Assembly: GCF_014698505.1 (NCBI RefSeq) | Contig: NZ_JACJTD010000001.1 | Span: forward strand, 124,001-188,000 | DNA: 64,000 bases | From: Nostoc foliaceum FACHB-393 | GTDB taxonomy: Bacteria > Cyanobacteriota > Cyanobacteriia > Cyanobacteriales > Nostocaceae | Reading direction: 5' to 3' | Shown here: positions 9,529 through 16,869 of the stretch, in pieces | How the letters are laid out: each line of letters starts with the position of its first letter | Position numbering within the stretch: the first letter of the stretch is position 1 | Notes under the pieces: generated by a model | What the model was told of the DNA's origin: nothing | The model's database searches: none | What the model saw: only the letters and a program-made list of their open reading frames with translations | Translations under genes and position numbers: made by a program

Positions 9529-10140
9529 ATGTCCCTTACTTACGGAACCGAAGGAAGCCTCCGCGTTGGTCAACAAGCTCCCGATTTCACAGCAACGGCT
9601 GTGGTAGATCAGGAATTTAAGACAATCAAACTTTCCGATTATCGCGGTAAGTATGTTGTCCTATTTTTCTACCCACTAGACTTTACCTTTGTTTGTCCCA
9701 CTGAAATTACAGCATTTAGCGATCGCTACGAAGAATTCAAGAAAATCAATACTGAAGTCCTTGGGGCTTCCGTTGACAGTGAATTCTCCCACCTCGCTTG
9801 GATTCAAACAGATCGTAAGTCTGGTGGCGTTGGCGACCTGAATTATCCTCTAGTCTCCGATATTAAAAAAGAGATTAGCGCCGCTTACAACGTTCTTGAC
9901 CCAGCAGCAGGCATTGCCTTGCGTGGTCTGTTCCTCATCGATAAAGATGGTATCATACAGCACGCCACTATCAACAATCTAGCTTTTGGTCGCAGCGTTG
10001 ATGAAACCCTGCGGACATTACAAGCAATTCAGTATGTTCAGTCTCACCCCGACGAAGTTTGCCCAGCTGGTTGGCAACCTGGTGACAAGACAATGAATCC
10101 TGACCCAGTGAAGTCTAAAGTTTACTTCTCTGCTGTCTAA
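9529..10140 (+). CDS. 2-Cys peroxiredoxin
   Basis: A 203-residue typical 2-Cys peroxiredoxin of the AhpC/Prx1 class, which reduces hydrogen peroxide and alkyl hydroperoxides with electrons from thioredoxin. The peroxidatic cysteine is Cys56 in DFTFVCPTE and the resolving cysteine is Cys178 in EVCPAGW, both intact; head-to-tail dimers are expected. The YF-type C-terminal extension linked to over-oxidation is not seen; the tail ends [10 protein letters not shown] strong ribosome site (AAAGGAGAA) precedes the ATG. A hairpin followed by six T at 10199-10263 ends the transcript. A second peroxiredoxin-like gene and a GST follow. Confidence 0.95.
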   Translation: MSLTYGTEGSLRVGQQAPDFTATAVVDQEFKTIKLSDYRGKYVVLFFYPLDFTFVCPTEITAFSDRYEEFKKINTEVLGASVDSEFSHLAWIQTDRKSGGVGDLNYPLVSDIKKEISAAYNVLDPAAGIALRGLFLIDKDGIIQHATINNLAFGRSVDETLRTLQAIQYVQSHPDEVCPAGWQPGDKTMNPDPVKSKVYFSAV

Positions 10141-10198
10141 ATTTCGCTAGCTAGCAAACTCTAATCCATCCTGTTGGAGTTGAGATCAAAATCAATGA

Positions 10199-10263
10199 AA
10201 ACCACAGATAAACAGAGATACACATTAAACAGTGTCAACCTCCGTATCTATCTGTGGTTTTTT
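10199..10263 (+). terminator. Rho-independent terminator after the 2-Cys peroxiredoxin
   Basis: The arms AAACCACAGATA (10199-10210) and TATCTGTGGTTT (10249-10260) are perfect complements, with further inner pairing (GATAC/GTATC), and run directly into TTTTTT. It sits 58 bases after the peroxiredoxin stop. Confidence 0.8.
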
Positions 10264-10298
10264 CATAAAATGGTATTTAAATAATCAGGGATAAAAAT

Positions 10299-10835
10299 AT
10301 GCTTACTTCAACTGATTTTAGTGGATTATTAAATGAGCGATTCTTCCGCAACTTTTTACCAGTTCCAGCGACAAATCAACTCAGATTGGGAGTAGGAACG
10401 CCAGATTTTCAACTGCCTGATATTACCAACGGAACTTTAGTAAAATTGTCTGATTATAAAGGTAAGCAACCAGTCTTACTCGCCTTTACTCGCATCTTTA
10501 CTGAAAAACAATATTGCCCCTTTTGTTTTCCTCACATCAAAGCCTTAAATGAGAAATACGAGCAATTTAAAAATCGCGGTATAGAAGTTTTAATGATTAC
10601 TAGTACCGATGAACGGCAGAGTCAAATTGTTGTGAAGGATTTAGGCTTACAAATGCCATTATTGAGTGATCCTAGTTGTCGAGTGTTTCGTACCTATCAA
10701 GTAGGGCAAGCGCTGGGAGCACCTTTACCAGCCCAGTTCGTATTAGATAAAGAAGGAAAACTCCGCTACTGGCATTTATTTTCTTTTTTGGATCACAATG
10801 CTAGCGTTGAGACCTTGCTAGAACAATTCAATTGA
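10299..10835 (+). CDS. Thioredoxin-fold peroxiredoxin-like protein
   Basis: A 178-residue AhpC/TSA (redoxin) domain protein. Instead of the peroxiredoxin T-x-x-C-P active site it has a CPFC pair (Cys73 and Cys76 in YCPFCFPH), a thioredoxin-like CxxC. Downstream segments (LMITSTDERQSQIVV, LSDPSCRVFRTYQV, AQFVLDKEGKLRYWH) follow the usual peroxiredoxin order. The likely role is a thiol peroxidase or disulfide reductase in the cytosol, as no signal peptide is seen. It lies between a 2-Cys peroxiredoxin and a GST on the same strand, but a terminator separates it from the first. Substrate unknown. Confidence 0.75.
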   Translation: MLTSTDFSGLLNERFFRNFLPVPATNQLRLGVGTPDFQLPDITNGTLVKLSDYKGKQPVLLAFTRIFTEKQYCPFCFPHIKALNEKYEQFKNRGIEVLMITSTDERQSQIVVKDLGLQMPLLSDPSCRVFRTYQVGQALGAPLPAQFVLDKEGKLRYWHLFSFLDHNASVETLLEQFN

Positions 10836-10889
10836 GTGGAAGGTGTAAAATTGGCAATGCCCACCCTACTTATAAAAGTATGAGGTTTT

Positions 10890-11546
10890 ATGGTGCTGAC
10901 CCTTTATCATTCGCCTATTTCTCCCAACTCCCGCCGCGTCTGGATTACTCTGCTGGAAAAAGGACTTGAGTTTGAATTAGTAGAGATAAAACTAGATGGG
11001 GAGCAGTTTAAACCAGAGTTTTTGGCAATTAGCCCCTTCCATCACATTCCGGCTTTGGTGGATGATGGCTTTAATGTAGTGGAATCTTTGGCAATTCTGG
11101 ACTATTTAGAGGCAAAATATCCCACACCTGCAATGTTGCCTAAAGATGCCAAGGATTTAGCGATCGCACGCATGGTACAACTGGTAACTGTGAATGAGCT
11201 TTTGCCAGCAACCACCACATTTTTACCTCAGATATTAGGCTTACCTGGGGAAGATCCAGAAAAAATCGAGCAGGCGAAGCAGAAAATTTCAACAGTGCTG
11301 AAGCTTTTTGAGAGTTTAATTGACGATCGCCCTTATTTTGGTAGTCAAAACCTAACTCTCGCGGAGGTTGTAGCTGGAACTGTAGTAATATGGCTGCCGG
11401 AAGTAGGGATTTCCTTAAGTGACTATCCCAAACTGAATGCTTGGTACAAGCGGTTAGCTGCACGCACAACATGGCAAGCTACCGAGGCTACACCGGAGGC
11501 AATGGAAGCGTTTAAGTCGATCATAGTAGCGAGAAATAGGCAGTAA
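10890..11546 (+). CDS. Glutathione S-transferase family protein
   Basis: A 218-residue GST with an N-terminal thioredoxin-fold domain (TLYHSPISPNSRRVWITLLE, then HHIPALVDDGFNVVESLAILDYLEAKYP with the glutathione-binding ESLAI motif) and an all-helical C-terminal domain (about 90-210). The serine in SPNSRR is at the usual position of the catalytic residue. GSTs conjugate or reduce substrates with glutathione in the cytosol, which fits the peroxiredoxins just upstream and gshA in the same window. The gap to the preceding gene is 54 bases, so co-transcription is possible. A palindrome (11560-11589) lies between it and the converging DnaJ gene. Confidence 0.88.
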   Translation: MVLTLYHSPISPNSRRVWITLLEKGLEFELVEIKLDGEQFKPEFLAISPFHHIPALVDDGFNVVESLAILDYLEAKYPTPAMLPKDAKDLAIARMVQLVTVNELLPATTTFLPQILGLPGEDPEKIEQAKQKISTVLKLFESLIDDRPYFGSQNLTLAEVVAGTVVIWLPEVGISLSDYPKLNAWYKRLAARTTWQATEATPEAMEAFKSIIVARNRQ

Positions 11547-11559
11547 ATTCATACTTAAA

Positions 11560-11589
11560 TGTAGAGACGGTAAATTTACCGTCTCTACA
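11560..11589. terminator. Palindrome between convergent genes (GTAGAGACG family)
   Basis: A perfect 30-base palindrome: TGTAGAGACGGTAAA followed at once by its complement. It lies between the converging GST and DnaJ genes and could end transcription from both sides. The GTAGAGACG core recurs at 15544-15574, with relatives at 16820-16861 and 30179-30205, so it is also a dispersed repeat. Confidence 0.6.
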
Positions 11590-11600
11590 AAGCTAAATTT

Positions 11601-12608
11601 TCACAGCTTAACTTGCTGCAAATGACTGCGGGGATTATAAGTACGTATAGCCCGGATTTTTTCATAATATTCCCGCTCTTGCTGGCTAAGGTCTTTTGGT
11701 GGTGCGATCGCTACCTTCACCAACTGATCGCCACGTCCACCCTTGGCGAGGGGCCAACCTTTGCCACGTAAACGCAGCGATTGACCAGAACGCACTCCTG
11801 CTGGTAGCTTGACATTAACTGAACCATCAGGAGTGGGTACATCAATAGACGCTCCCAAGGTAGCTTCATCTGGCGTGATTGGCACTTCGCACACCAAGTT
11901 ATCGCCTTCCATTTGGAAGAACGAGTGCGGCTGAAGTTCGACTTTTAAGTACAAATCCCCTCGTTGCTGAGTCATCGGGTTGATTTGACCTTTACCCCGC
12001 ACGCGCAGGCGAGTACCAGGTTTAGCCCCAGATGGAATACGAACATCAATTGTTTCGTTACCTAAACTGAAGCGTTTTTGTACACCGTTGAATGCTTCAG
12101 CAAAAGTTAGAGTGATTGCTGCTTCTGTGTCCTGGGAAGTACTCGCACCTGCATCACCAAACCCATAATCGTTAAAGCCGCTAAAACCACTCGGCGCACC
12201 TGTGGAAGTGCGGTAAGAGTAATTTTGTGAGTAACTTTGTCGACCACCGCGAGGGCTAGCACCGCCAAAGCGTCCTAGTAACTCATTGATGAACTCATCA
12301 AAATTTCCGTATTGACTGAAGTCAAAGCCACCCATATCAGCACCAACACCGCCAGATGGGAAACCTTCACCAGCTTGTTTCCAATATTGACCGAATTGGT
12401 CGTATTTTTTGCGTTTATCTGGGTCTGACACAACTTCGTAGGCTTCGCTAACTTCTTTGAAGCGTGCTTCTGCCTGTTTGTTATTTGGGTTGACATCAGG
12501 GTGATATTTGCGGGCTAGTTTACGAAAGGCTTGTTTAATCTCCTCTGGAGTGGCAGTCTTACTAACTCCCAAAATTGCGTAATAGTCTTTGAAGTCGGTT
12601 GCAGCCAT
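11601..12608 (-). CDS. DnaJ-type co-chaperone without zinc finger (CbpA-like)
   Basis: A 335-residue Hsp40. The N-terminal J-domain (about 6-72: [20 protein letters not shown], with the HPD tripeptide in KYHPDVN) stimulates the Hsp70 ATPase. A Gly/Phe-rich linker follows (about 80-150). The C-terminal peptide-binding region (about 165-320) has [20 protein letters not shown] and [20 protein letters not shown]. The CxxCxGxG zinc repeats of class I DnaJ are absent, making it class II. No dnaK lies in the window. It is convergent with the GST gene. A purine-rich ribosome site (TAGGAGG on the coding strand) precedes the start. Confidence 0.9.
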   Translation of the reverse strand: MAATDFKDYYAILGVSKTATPEEIKQAFRKLARKYHPDVNPNNKQAEARFKEVSEAYEVVSDPDKRKKYDQFGQYWKQAGEGFPSGGVGADMGGFDFSQYGNFDEFINELLGRFGGASPRGGRQSYSQNYSYRTSTGAPSGFSGFNDYGFGDAGASTSQDTEAAITLTFAEAFNGVQKRFSLGNETIDVRIPSGAKPGTRLRVRGKGQINPMTQQRGDLYLKVELQPHSFFQMEGDNLVCEVPITPDEATLGASIDVPTPDGSVNVKLPAGVRSGQSLRLRGKGWPLAKGGRGDQLVKVAIAPPKDLSQQEREYYEKIRAIRTYNPRSHLQQVKL

Positions 12609-12727
12609 CTACCAGCCTCCTATAGAAATTCCCGTTATGTTTTTTTTTAAGATGAGAGATATTTAATTTGCTAGGTATAGTGCCAAGCAAAAGAATATGA
12701 TTTTAAATTAACAAAGAATATAGAAAA

Positions 12728-13237
12728 TCAAGTGTGGTTCTCGCTCAAGGAGCGATCGCAATTTCCGTACTCTAATTTTTCTGATAAGCGGATCAGCTTG
12801 TCTAGTCCCTCTTCCAGGCTTGGGGGGGCATCCCGGAGTTGACGGTGCATCCGCAAAATAATTTCTTCAGGAACCTGACGCGATCGCCTTTTATTCCGTG
12901 CTAAACACAACCAAACTGGCGTATCCACCCAAATCCCCGTAATGTGGGTAAAACCCAAGTCATGGGCTAAAGCAATAACTTCACGGCGATGGCGGCGCTG
13001 GGCATTGGTGGCATCGAAAATAGCTGTATTTTCTGTAGAAATAGCTTGCTGAAATTGCCGTCCTACTTCCCGCCAAATTACCAGCCACGGGCCCTGAATG
13101 GCTGGGGAACCGAACAGCTGCCCCCTGATGATATCTGTAGAAATCAGCGGCATCTGGGGGCATTCTGTCAGTAATTGTTTTGCCAAAGTTGACTTACCGC
13201 TACCTGGAAGACCAATCAGTAAAATGAGTTTAGTCAT
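12728..13237 (-). CDS. Small P-loop kinase / AAA-type ATPase
   Basis: A 169-residue P-loop protein with Walker A in LIGLPGSGKSTLAK at the N terminus and an AIFDATNAQRRHRREVI segment typical of polynucleotide-kinase-like and zeta-toxin-like small-molecule kinases. The R-rich segment LARNKRRSRQVPEEII may form the lid. The substrate is unknown; members of this group phosphorylate nucleic-acid ends or small metabolites. I chose the ATG at 13237 over one seven codons upstream. The upstream bases belong to an AGGACAAAGGACTAATGAC-type repeat, and the conserved sequence begins right after the chosen start. It lies downstream of glgC on the same strand, about 60 bases from it. Confidence 0.75.
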   Translation of the reverse strand: MTKLILLIGLPGSGKSTLAKQLLTECPQMPLISTDIIRGQLFGSPAIQGPWLVIWREVGRQFQQAISTENTAIFDATNAQRRHRREVIALAHDLGFTHITGIWVDTPVWLCLARNKRRSRQVPEEIILRMHRQLRDAPPSLEEGLDKLIRLSEKLEYGNCDRSLSENHT

Positions 13238-13261
13238 TAGTCCTTTGTCCTTTGTCACTTG

Positions 13262-13303
13262 TAACTATTAACCAATGACTAATGACTAATAACTAATGAC
13301 TAA
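13262..13303. repeat. Heptanucleotide tandem repeat (CTAATGA type)
   Basis: About four copies of CTAATGA or near variants (AATGACTAATGACTAATAAC) between the small kinase gene and the end of glgC; the last copy touches the glgC stop. It is the same class of short tandem repeat as at 7284-7312 and 48294-48320. Confidence 0.7.
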
Positions 13304-14589
13304 ATGATCGTTCCATCGGGAATTACAGCATTTTTCAGCACTACGACAATACCACTGCGGATATAGAAACCTTGACCTTCCCGTTCAGCTTCTTGCACAT
13401 TATCTTTATTGATAATTTTGACATCATGACCGATGCGGGCATTTTTATCGATGATGGCACCGCGAATGTGCGTATCTGTACCGATACCTACGGGAATGTC
13501 ATTTTCTACTAAGCTACATTGGCGTTCCACAGAAGCTTGGTAAAAATCTGCACCCATGAGCAAAGATTCTTCGATGACGCAGCCAGATTCAATCCGCGAT
13601 CGCACTCCCAAAACTGAATGTTGAATGCGGCAATTTTTCAAAATGCAACCTTCGCCAATAATTGATTCTGTGATCTGGCAATCTAAAAGTTTAGTCGGAG
13701 GTAAGTAACGAGCACGGGTATAAATTGGTGCGTGTTCATCGTAAAAACTAAAGGGTGGCTGGGGCTGCTGAGTCAGTGCTAAGTTTGCATGATAAAATGC
13801 CTCGATTGTCCCAATATCTTCCCAGTAGTCATCAAATAAGTAGGCTTGAACGTTGTAATCTTTCGATGCATCAGGAATAATTTCTTTGCCGAAATCAGTC
13901 CTTTCTACAGCCTCTCTTAACAATTTGAACAGAACATCTTTTTTAAAGACGTAAATTCCCATTGAGGCGATGTAGGGCTGTTGTAGGGCTTGTTCTTTTG
14001 TTAATCCCAGTACACTTGTATCAACGCGCATTTGGGTTAAAGCTTCACCTTTGGGTTTTTCGCTAAAGTCAATGATCCTACCGGAGTCATCGATTTTCAT
14101 CAAACCAAAATCTGAGGCGCGGCGCTCGTCTATGGGGATAACTGAGAGAGTAATATCAGCACCCGTTTCTCTATGGCGCTGGATAAACTGGCGATAATCC
14201 ATGCGGTAGAGGTGATCTCCAGAGAGGATGAGATATTCGTCTACATCCCATTCTTCCATTAACCATAGGTACTGACGTACAGCATCCGCAGTTCCTTGGA
14301 ACCAATTAGGGTTTTCTGGTGTTTGCTGTGCTGCTAGCACTTCCACAAACCCCTCATTGAAGCCAGTAAAGTTGTAGGTACGGGCGATGTGACGATTCAG
14401 AGAAGCTGAGTTGAATTGTGTCAGAACGTAGATTTTGAATATTTCGGAATTTATGCAGTTACTGACAGGGATATCGATTAAGCGGTACTTTCCCGCCACT
14501 GGTACTGCTGGTTTAGCGCGTAGTTTAGTTAACGGGTAAAGCCGAGTACCCGCGCCACCGCCAAGGATGATTGATAATACTTTTTTCAC
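13300..14589 (-). CDS. glgC: Glucose-1-phosphate adenylyltransferase
   Basis: A 429-residue ADP-glucose pyrophosphorylase. It makes ADP-glucose from glucose-1-phosphate and ATP, the committed step of glycogen synthesis, and in cyanobacteria it is activated by 3-phosphoglycerate and inhibited by phosphate. The N-terminal nucleotidyltransferase domain starts with [20 protein letters not shown] and contains [10 protein letters not shown]. The substrate-binding segment EKPKGEAL lies near residue 178. The C-terminal left-handed beta-helix (about 300-429) includes [13 protein letters not shown] and ends in IIDKNARIG and IPDGTII, the regulatory region. Length is as expected. The debranching enzyme gene lies 4 kb downstream on the same strand. 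Confidence 0.96.
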   Translation of the reverse strand: MKKVLSIILGGGAGTRLYPLTKLRAKPAVPVAGKYRLIDIPVSNCINSEIFKIYVLTQFNSASLNRHIARTYNFTGFNEGFVEVLAAQQTPENPNWFQGTADAVRQYLWLMEEWDVDEYLILSGDHLYRMDYRQFIQRHRETGADITLSVIPIDERRASDFGLMKIDDSGRIIDFSEKPKGEALTQMRVDTSVLGLTKEQALQQPYIASMGIYVFKKDVLFKLLREAVERTDFGKEIIPDASKDYNVQAYLFDDYWEDIGTIEAFYHANLALTQQPQPPFSFYDEHAPIYTRARYLPPTKLLDCQITESIIGEGCILKNCRIQHSVLGVRSRIESGCVIEESLLMGADFYQASVERQCSLVENDIPVGIGTDTHIRGAIIDKNARIGHDVKIINKDNVQEAEREGQGFYIRSGIVVVLKNAVIPDGTII

Positions 14590-14852
14590 AAAATTTCTCC
14601 CAGCTGCCTTTCAACTCTCATCTTCAGTTTAGGACTGTATGTGGCAGCTGGTAAGGGGGGATCAAATATTCTAAAGATAGAATTTTAGAAAATACTACTA
14701 GTGATGGATAATGCTGCTAAAAAACAATTTATTAGAACATTTGTATTATTTGGTGTGAAAGTTGGGGAGCGATCGCTATACCTGTTATCTCAACAGAAAT
14801 CTCTCAAACTAACTCTACAAGCAGCAACCTTGAGTAAATGACACCAATTATA

Positions 14853-15152
14853 TCAAACACCTAAAATGCCCATACCTATTCTCTTATTAACCAAACGTAA
14901 TTGCTGCGATCGCTTCAAATACTTCACCCAAGGTTGCTCTGACAACTGGGAAATGGCATTTGGTGAGAGTGTTGCCGTGAAAATATCTTTACCACTGGTT
15001 ACATCATTGACACCTAAACTTTTTAAAACAGTAGTTGCGGTAGAGTCTAGAATTGGTTCAGTATGGATAAAAACCGCCAAACTCGGTTTCTCTAGATTTT
15101 GAACATCATTCAGCGCTGTAGCAAGGGCAGCATCTAGCTTTTGATAATTCAT
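14853..15152 (-). CDS. Small protein resembling a subtilase prodomain (inhibitor-like)
   Basis: A 99-residue soluble protein with no signal peptide and no firm family match. The start is ATG at 15152, with AAGGAA six bases upstream; a GTG/TTG-type start ten codons earlier has no such site. Its central and C-terminal part (SLAVFIHTEP, then FTATLSPNAISQLSEQPWVK, then YLKRSQQLRL) follows the same order as the N-terminal region of the subtilase at 16870-18597 (SVVFIYCDPD, TAFLPLDSLDVLSEEDVIQR, IKPSRKLHL). That pattern, a beta strand, a helix with L-x-x-L-S-E and a closing strand, is typical of subtilisin propeptide (I9) inhibitors. I infer a stand-alone prodomain-like chaperone or inhibitor. The homology is by eye and needs a structure comparison. 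Confidence 0.55.
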   Translation of the reverse strand: MNYQKLDAALATALNDVQNLEKPSLAVFIHTEPILDSTATTVLKSLGVNDVTSGKDIFTATLSPNAISQLSEQPWVKYLKRSQQLRLVNKRIGMGILGV

Positions 15153-15251
15153 CAGCAATTCCTTGGTAAAAAGGACGGGCAATTTTTAGCCGTTCTTAAA
15201 ACCAATTTATCAAATTTATGATTTTTCATTGCCTATCTTTGTATAGACTTA

Positions 15252-15368
15252 ATGCACAAATTTCGTATCCGCTCGATAAATGGGGTGACAAAAAAAGAAG
15301 ATCGTGCTATTGAGGCAAAAGTCTCTGAGTTGCTTTTGGTTTTAGAACATTCAGAATTACCATACTAG
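15252..15368 (+). pseudogene. 5' fragment of an unknown gene cut by an IS remnant
   Basis: An ATG at 15252 opens a 38-codon frame (MHKFRIRSINGVTKK ... LEHSELPY). Its stop TAG is formed at the junction with the insertion-sequence end (terminal repeat from 15368). The codon usage and the charged helical segment look coding, and the frame ends exactly where the IS begins. That suggests the original gene continued and was truncated by the insertion. The continuation is not found on the far side. No family recognised. Confidence 0.45.
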
Positions 15369-15520
15369 GGCGTGTCATAAATTAAGCCAGATAACGGCAG
15401 CAGCAAGATAAATTGCGCCCAGAAAGTTCCTTGCTCGCTTATCGTAACGTGTTGCGATCGCTCGATATTGCTTAGGGCGTGTCATCAAATAGATGTCAAT
15501 CTATTTGATGACACGCCCTA
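15366..15520 (-). mobile_element. IS5-type insertion sequence remnant with fold-back end
   Basis: The minus strand of 15380-15472 encodes the C-terminus of an IS5-family-like transposase (ATRYDKRARNFLGAIYLAAA, ending WLNL and a stop beside the terminal repeat). The left terminal repeat GGGCGTGTCAT starts at 15368 and its complement ATGACACGCCC ends at 15518; both are flanked by TA, consistent with a TA target duplication. The 5' two thirds or more of the transposase is missing. Inside the right end is a perfect fold-back (15473-15520). The element is dead by itself but could be moved in trans. Confidence 0.75.
15473..15520. repeat. Perfect 22-bp inverted repeat (fold-back end of the IS remnant)
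   Basis: Arms 15473-15494 and 15499-15520 are perfect complements around the 4-nt loop GTCA. Each arm begins with the IS terminal sequence TAGGGCGTGTCAT. The structure suggests that two IS ends fused after internal deletion, or a MITE derived from the IS. Confidence 0.85.
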
Positions 15521-15543
15521 GACATCTCCGAAAAAGAAAGTAA

Positions 15544-15574
15544 TGTAGAGACGTAGCAATGCTATGTCTCTACA
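15544..15574. repeat. Hairpin of the GTAGAGACG family
   Basis: The arms TGTAGAGACGTAGCA (15544-15558) and TGCTATGTCTCTACA (15560-15574) pair with one mismatch. It is not close to the end of an intact gene here, unlike the copies at 11560 and 16820. Flanking AGACATCTCC (15520-15529) and GGAGATGTCT (15604-15613) form an outer inverted repeat. Confidence 0.65.
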
Positions 15575-15787
15575 AAGGTTCTGGATAACAGATATTTAAT
15601 TTCTGGAGATGTCTACTGTCTTAACTGTCTATATATATATTTAATTTAATTCTTAAGTGTCTTAACTGTCCTTGCATTTTCATAATGAATGTAACATTAT
15701 CATTATGTAGATATGAGGCTACTAACTTCCACTCAAACAGTTGTCAAACTAGATACATCAAGCCTAAAACAGTTCAGTAAAAAATAG

Positions 15788-15834
15788 TTGTAGGTTGGGT
15801 TAAGCGGAGCGCAACCCAACAAAACCTAACCTAC
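15788..15834. repeat. Imperfect inverted repeat with GTTGGGTT/AACCCAAC core
   Basis: The inner arms GTTGGGTT (15794-15801) and AACCCAAC (15813-15820) and the outer GTAGGTT/AACCTAC parts form a nested stem. This type of GGTTGGGTT...AACCCAAC element is widespread between cyanobacterial genes. It is part of the 15521-16026 gap, which otherwise holds only AT-rich sequence and a repeated GTCTTAACTGTC (15617 and 15659). Confidence 0.6.
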
Positions 15835-16026
15835 ATAGCTTTATGTTTTGTGCTGTAACTGAACAGTATTGACATAAAGCCAACAACTTATAACTGCTGT
15901 AATAGTATACCACCCCAGACTAACGTCTTGTGGTGTATTGTGCTGAGTTGTCTATGCGTTGACAAAAAGTGGAAAAGCCGGACTCATGTTCAAAATCTAG
16001 TAGTTTTACACTTAGGAAACAAAAGA

Positions 16027-16797
16027 ATGGATTTCCAGAACCTTTTAGTCGTAGACCAACGCATTGGAATGGTTACTTCTTTAGACGCAGATCGCGCAAG
16101 TAATACTTGGCATCAGGTGAAATTTGATGTGCCTTTTGCTGAAGACAAGAAAGTGGTAGTTCTACCAATGACCCAAACTTACAATGGAGCTTCTACACCT
16201 AACTTAAGAATCCAAAATGTAACTCGTTTAGGTTTTGAGATCCGTATAGACGAACTCATTGGTCATAATGTTGATACAAGTCTAGCTGATGGCGCACATG
16301 CCTCTGAGGTAGTCGGCTGGGTTGCGTATGGATTTCATCCGACATCTGATTCTACATCTAATATACCTACCCCAGGAAAAGATTACTACTTAATTGCCAA
16401 GAATAGTGGCAAAGCCCTACAGGTAAATGGTGGCAACAAAGATGATGGTGCCAATGTCGATCAATGGACAAAGCAAAACGTTGATCACCACAAATGGCAG
16501 TTAAAAGATGCAGGAGATGGCTATTTCAACTTAATCGCCAAGCATAGTGGCAAAGCGTTAGCTGTGACAGGTGGTAGTACTGCCGATGGAGCCAATGTCT
16601 TGCAATGGACACTCCAACAAGTCGACCACTTCAAATTCAAGTTAGAAAATACAGGTGATGGTTATTTCTACTTAATTGCCAAGCATAGCGGTAAAGCTGT
16701 AGCTGTGACAGGTGGTAGTACTGCCGATGGAGCCAATGTCTTGCAATGGACACTCCAACAACTCGACCACTTCAAATGGAAATTTGAAGCTGTGTAG
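16027..16797 (+). CDS. Two-domain lectin: H-type lectin plus ricin-B repeats
   Basis: A 256-residue protein without signal peptide. The N-terminal ~110 residues match the H-type lectin fold (WHQVKFDVPFAEDKKVVVLP, LGFEIRIDEL, VVGWVAYGF), known for N-acetylgalactosamine-type binding in eukaryotes and slime moulds. The rest is a ricin-B/beta-trefoil domain of three ~45-residue repeats, each with YxLIAKxSGKA ... GANVxQWT, where QW is the trefoil signature. The last two repeats are nearly identical at DNA level, pointing to recent duplication. I chose ATG at 16027 because AGGA lies nine bases upstream and the conserved sequence starts there; the 33 codons before it look non-coding. It converges with the subtilase gene. 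The likely role is carbohydrate binding on the cell's own or foreign glycans; the partner is unknown. Confidence 0.8.
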   Translation: MDFQNLLVVDQRIGMVTSLDADRASNTWHQVKFDVPFAEDKKVVVLPMTQTYNGASTPNLRIQNVTRLGFEIRIDELIGHNVDTSLADGAHASEVVGWVAYGFHPTSDSTSNIPTPGKDYYLIAKNSGKALQVNGGNKDDGANVDQWTKQNVDHHKWQLKDAGDGYFNLIAKHSGKALAVTGGSTADGANVLQWTLQQVDHFKFKLENTGDGYFYLIAKHSGKAVAVTGGSTADGANVLQWTLQQLDHFKWKFEAV

Positions 16798-16819
16798 TTA
16801 AACCCTCAACAAGTCCTCT

Positions 16820-16861
16820 AGAGACGCGATATATTTATCGTGTTTAATATATCGCGTCTCT
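16820..16861. terminator. Palindrome between convergent lectin and subtilase genes
   Basis: The 15-bp arms AGAGACGCGATATAT (16820-16834) and ATATATCGCGTCTCT (16847-16861) are perfect complements with a 12-nt loop. It ends 9 bases before the subtilase stop and lies 23 bases after the lectin stop, so it can serve both. It shares the GAGACG start of the dispersed family. Confidence 0.65.
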
Positions 16862-16869
16862 CAGTCTAA

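Noticed and set aside
13262..13303. Possible CRISPR-like repeats
   Set aside because: Units are seven bases without spacers. This is a simple tandem repeat, and no cas gene is in the window.
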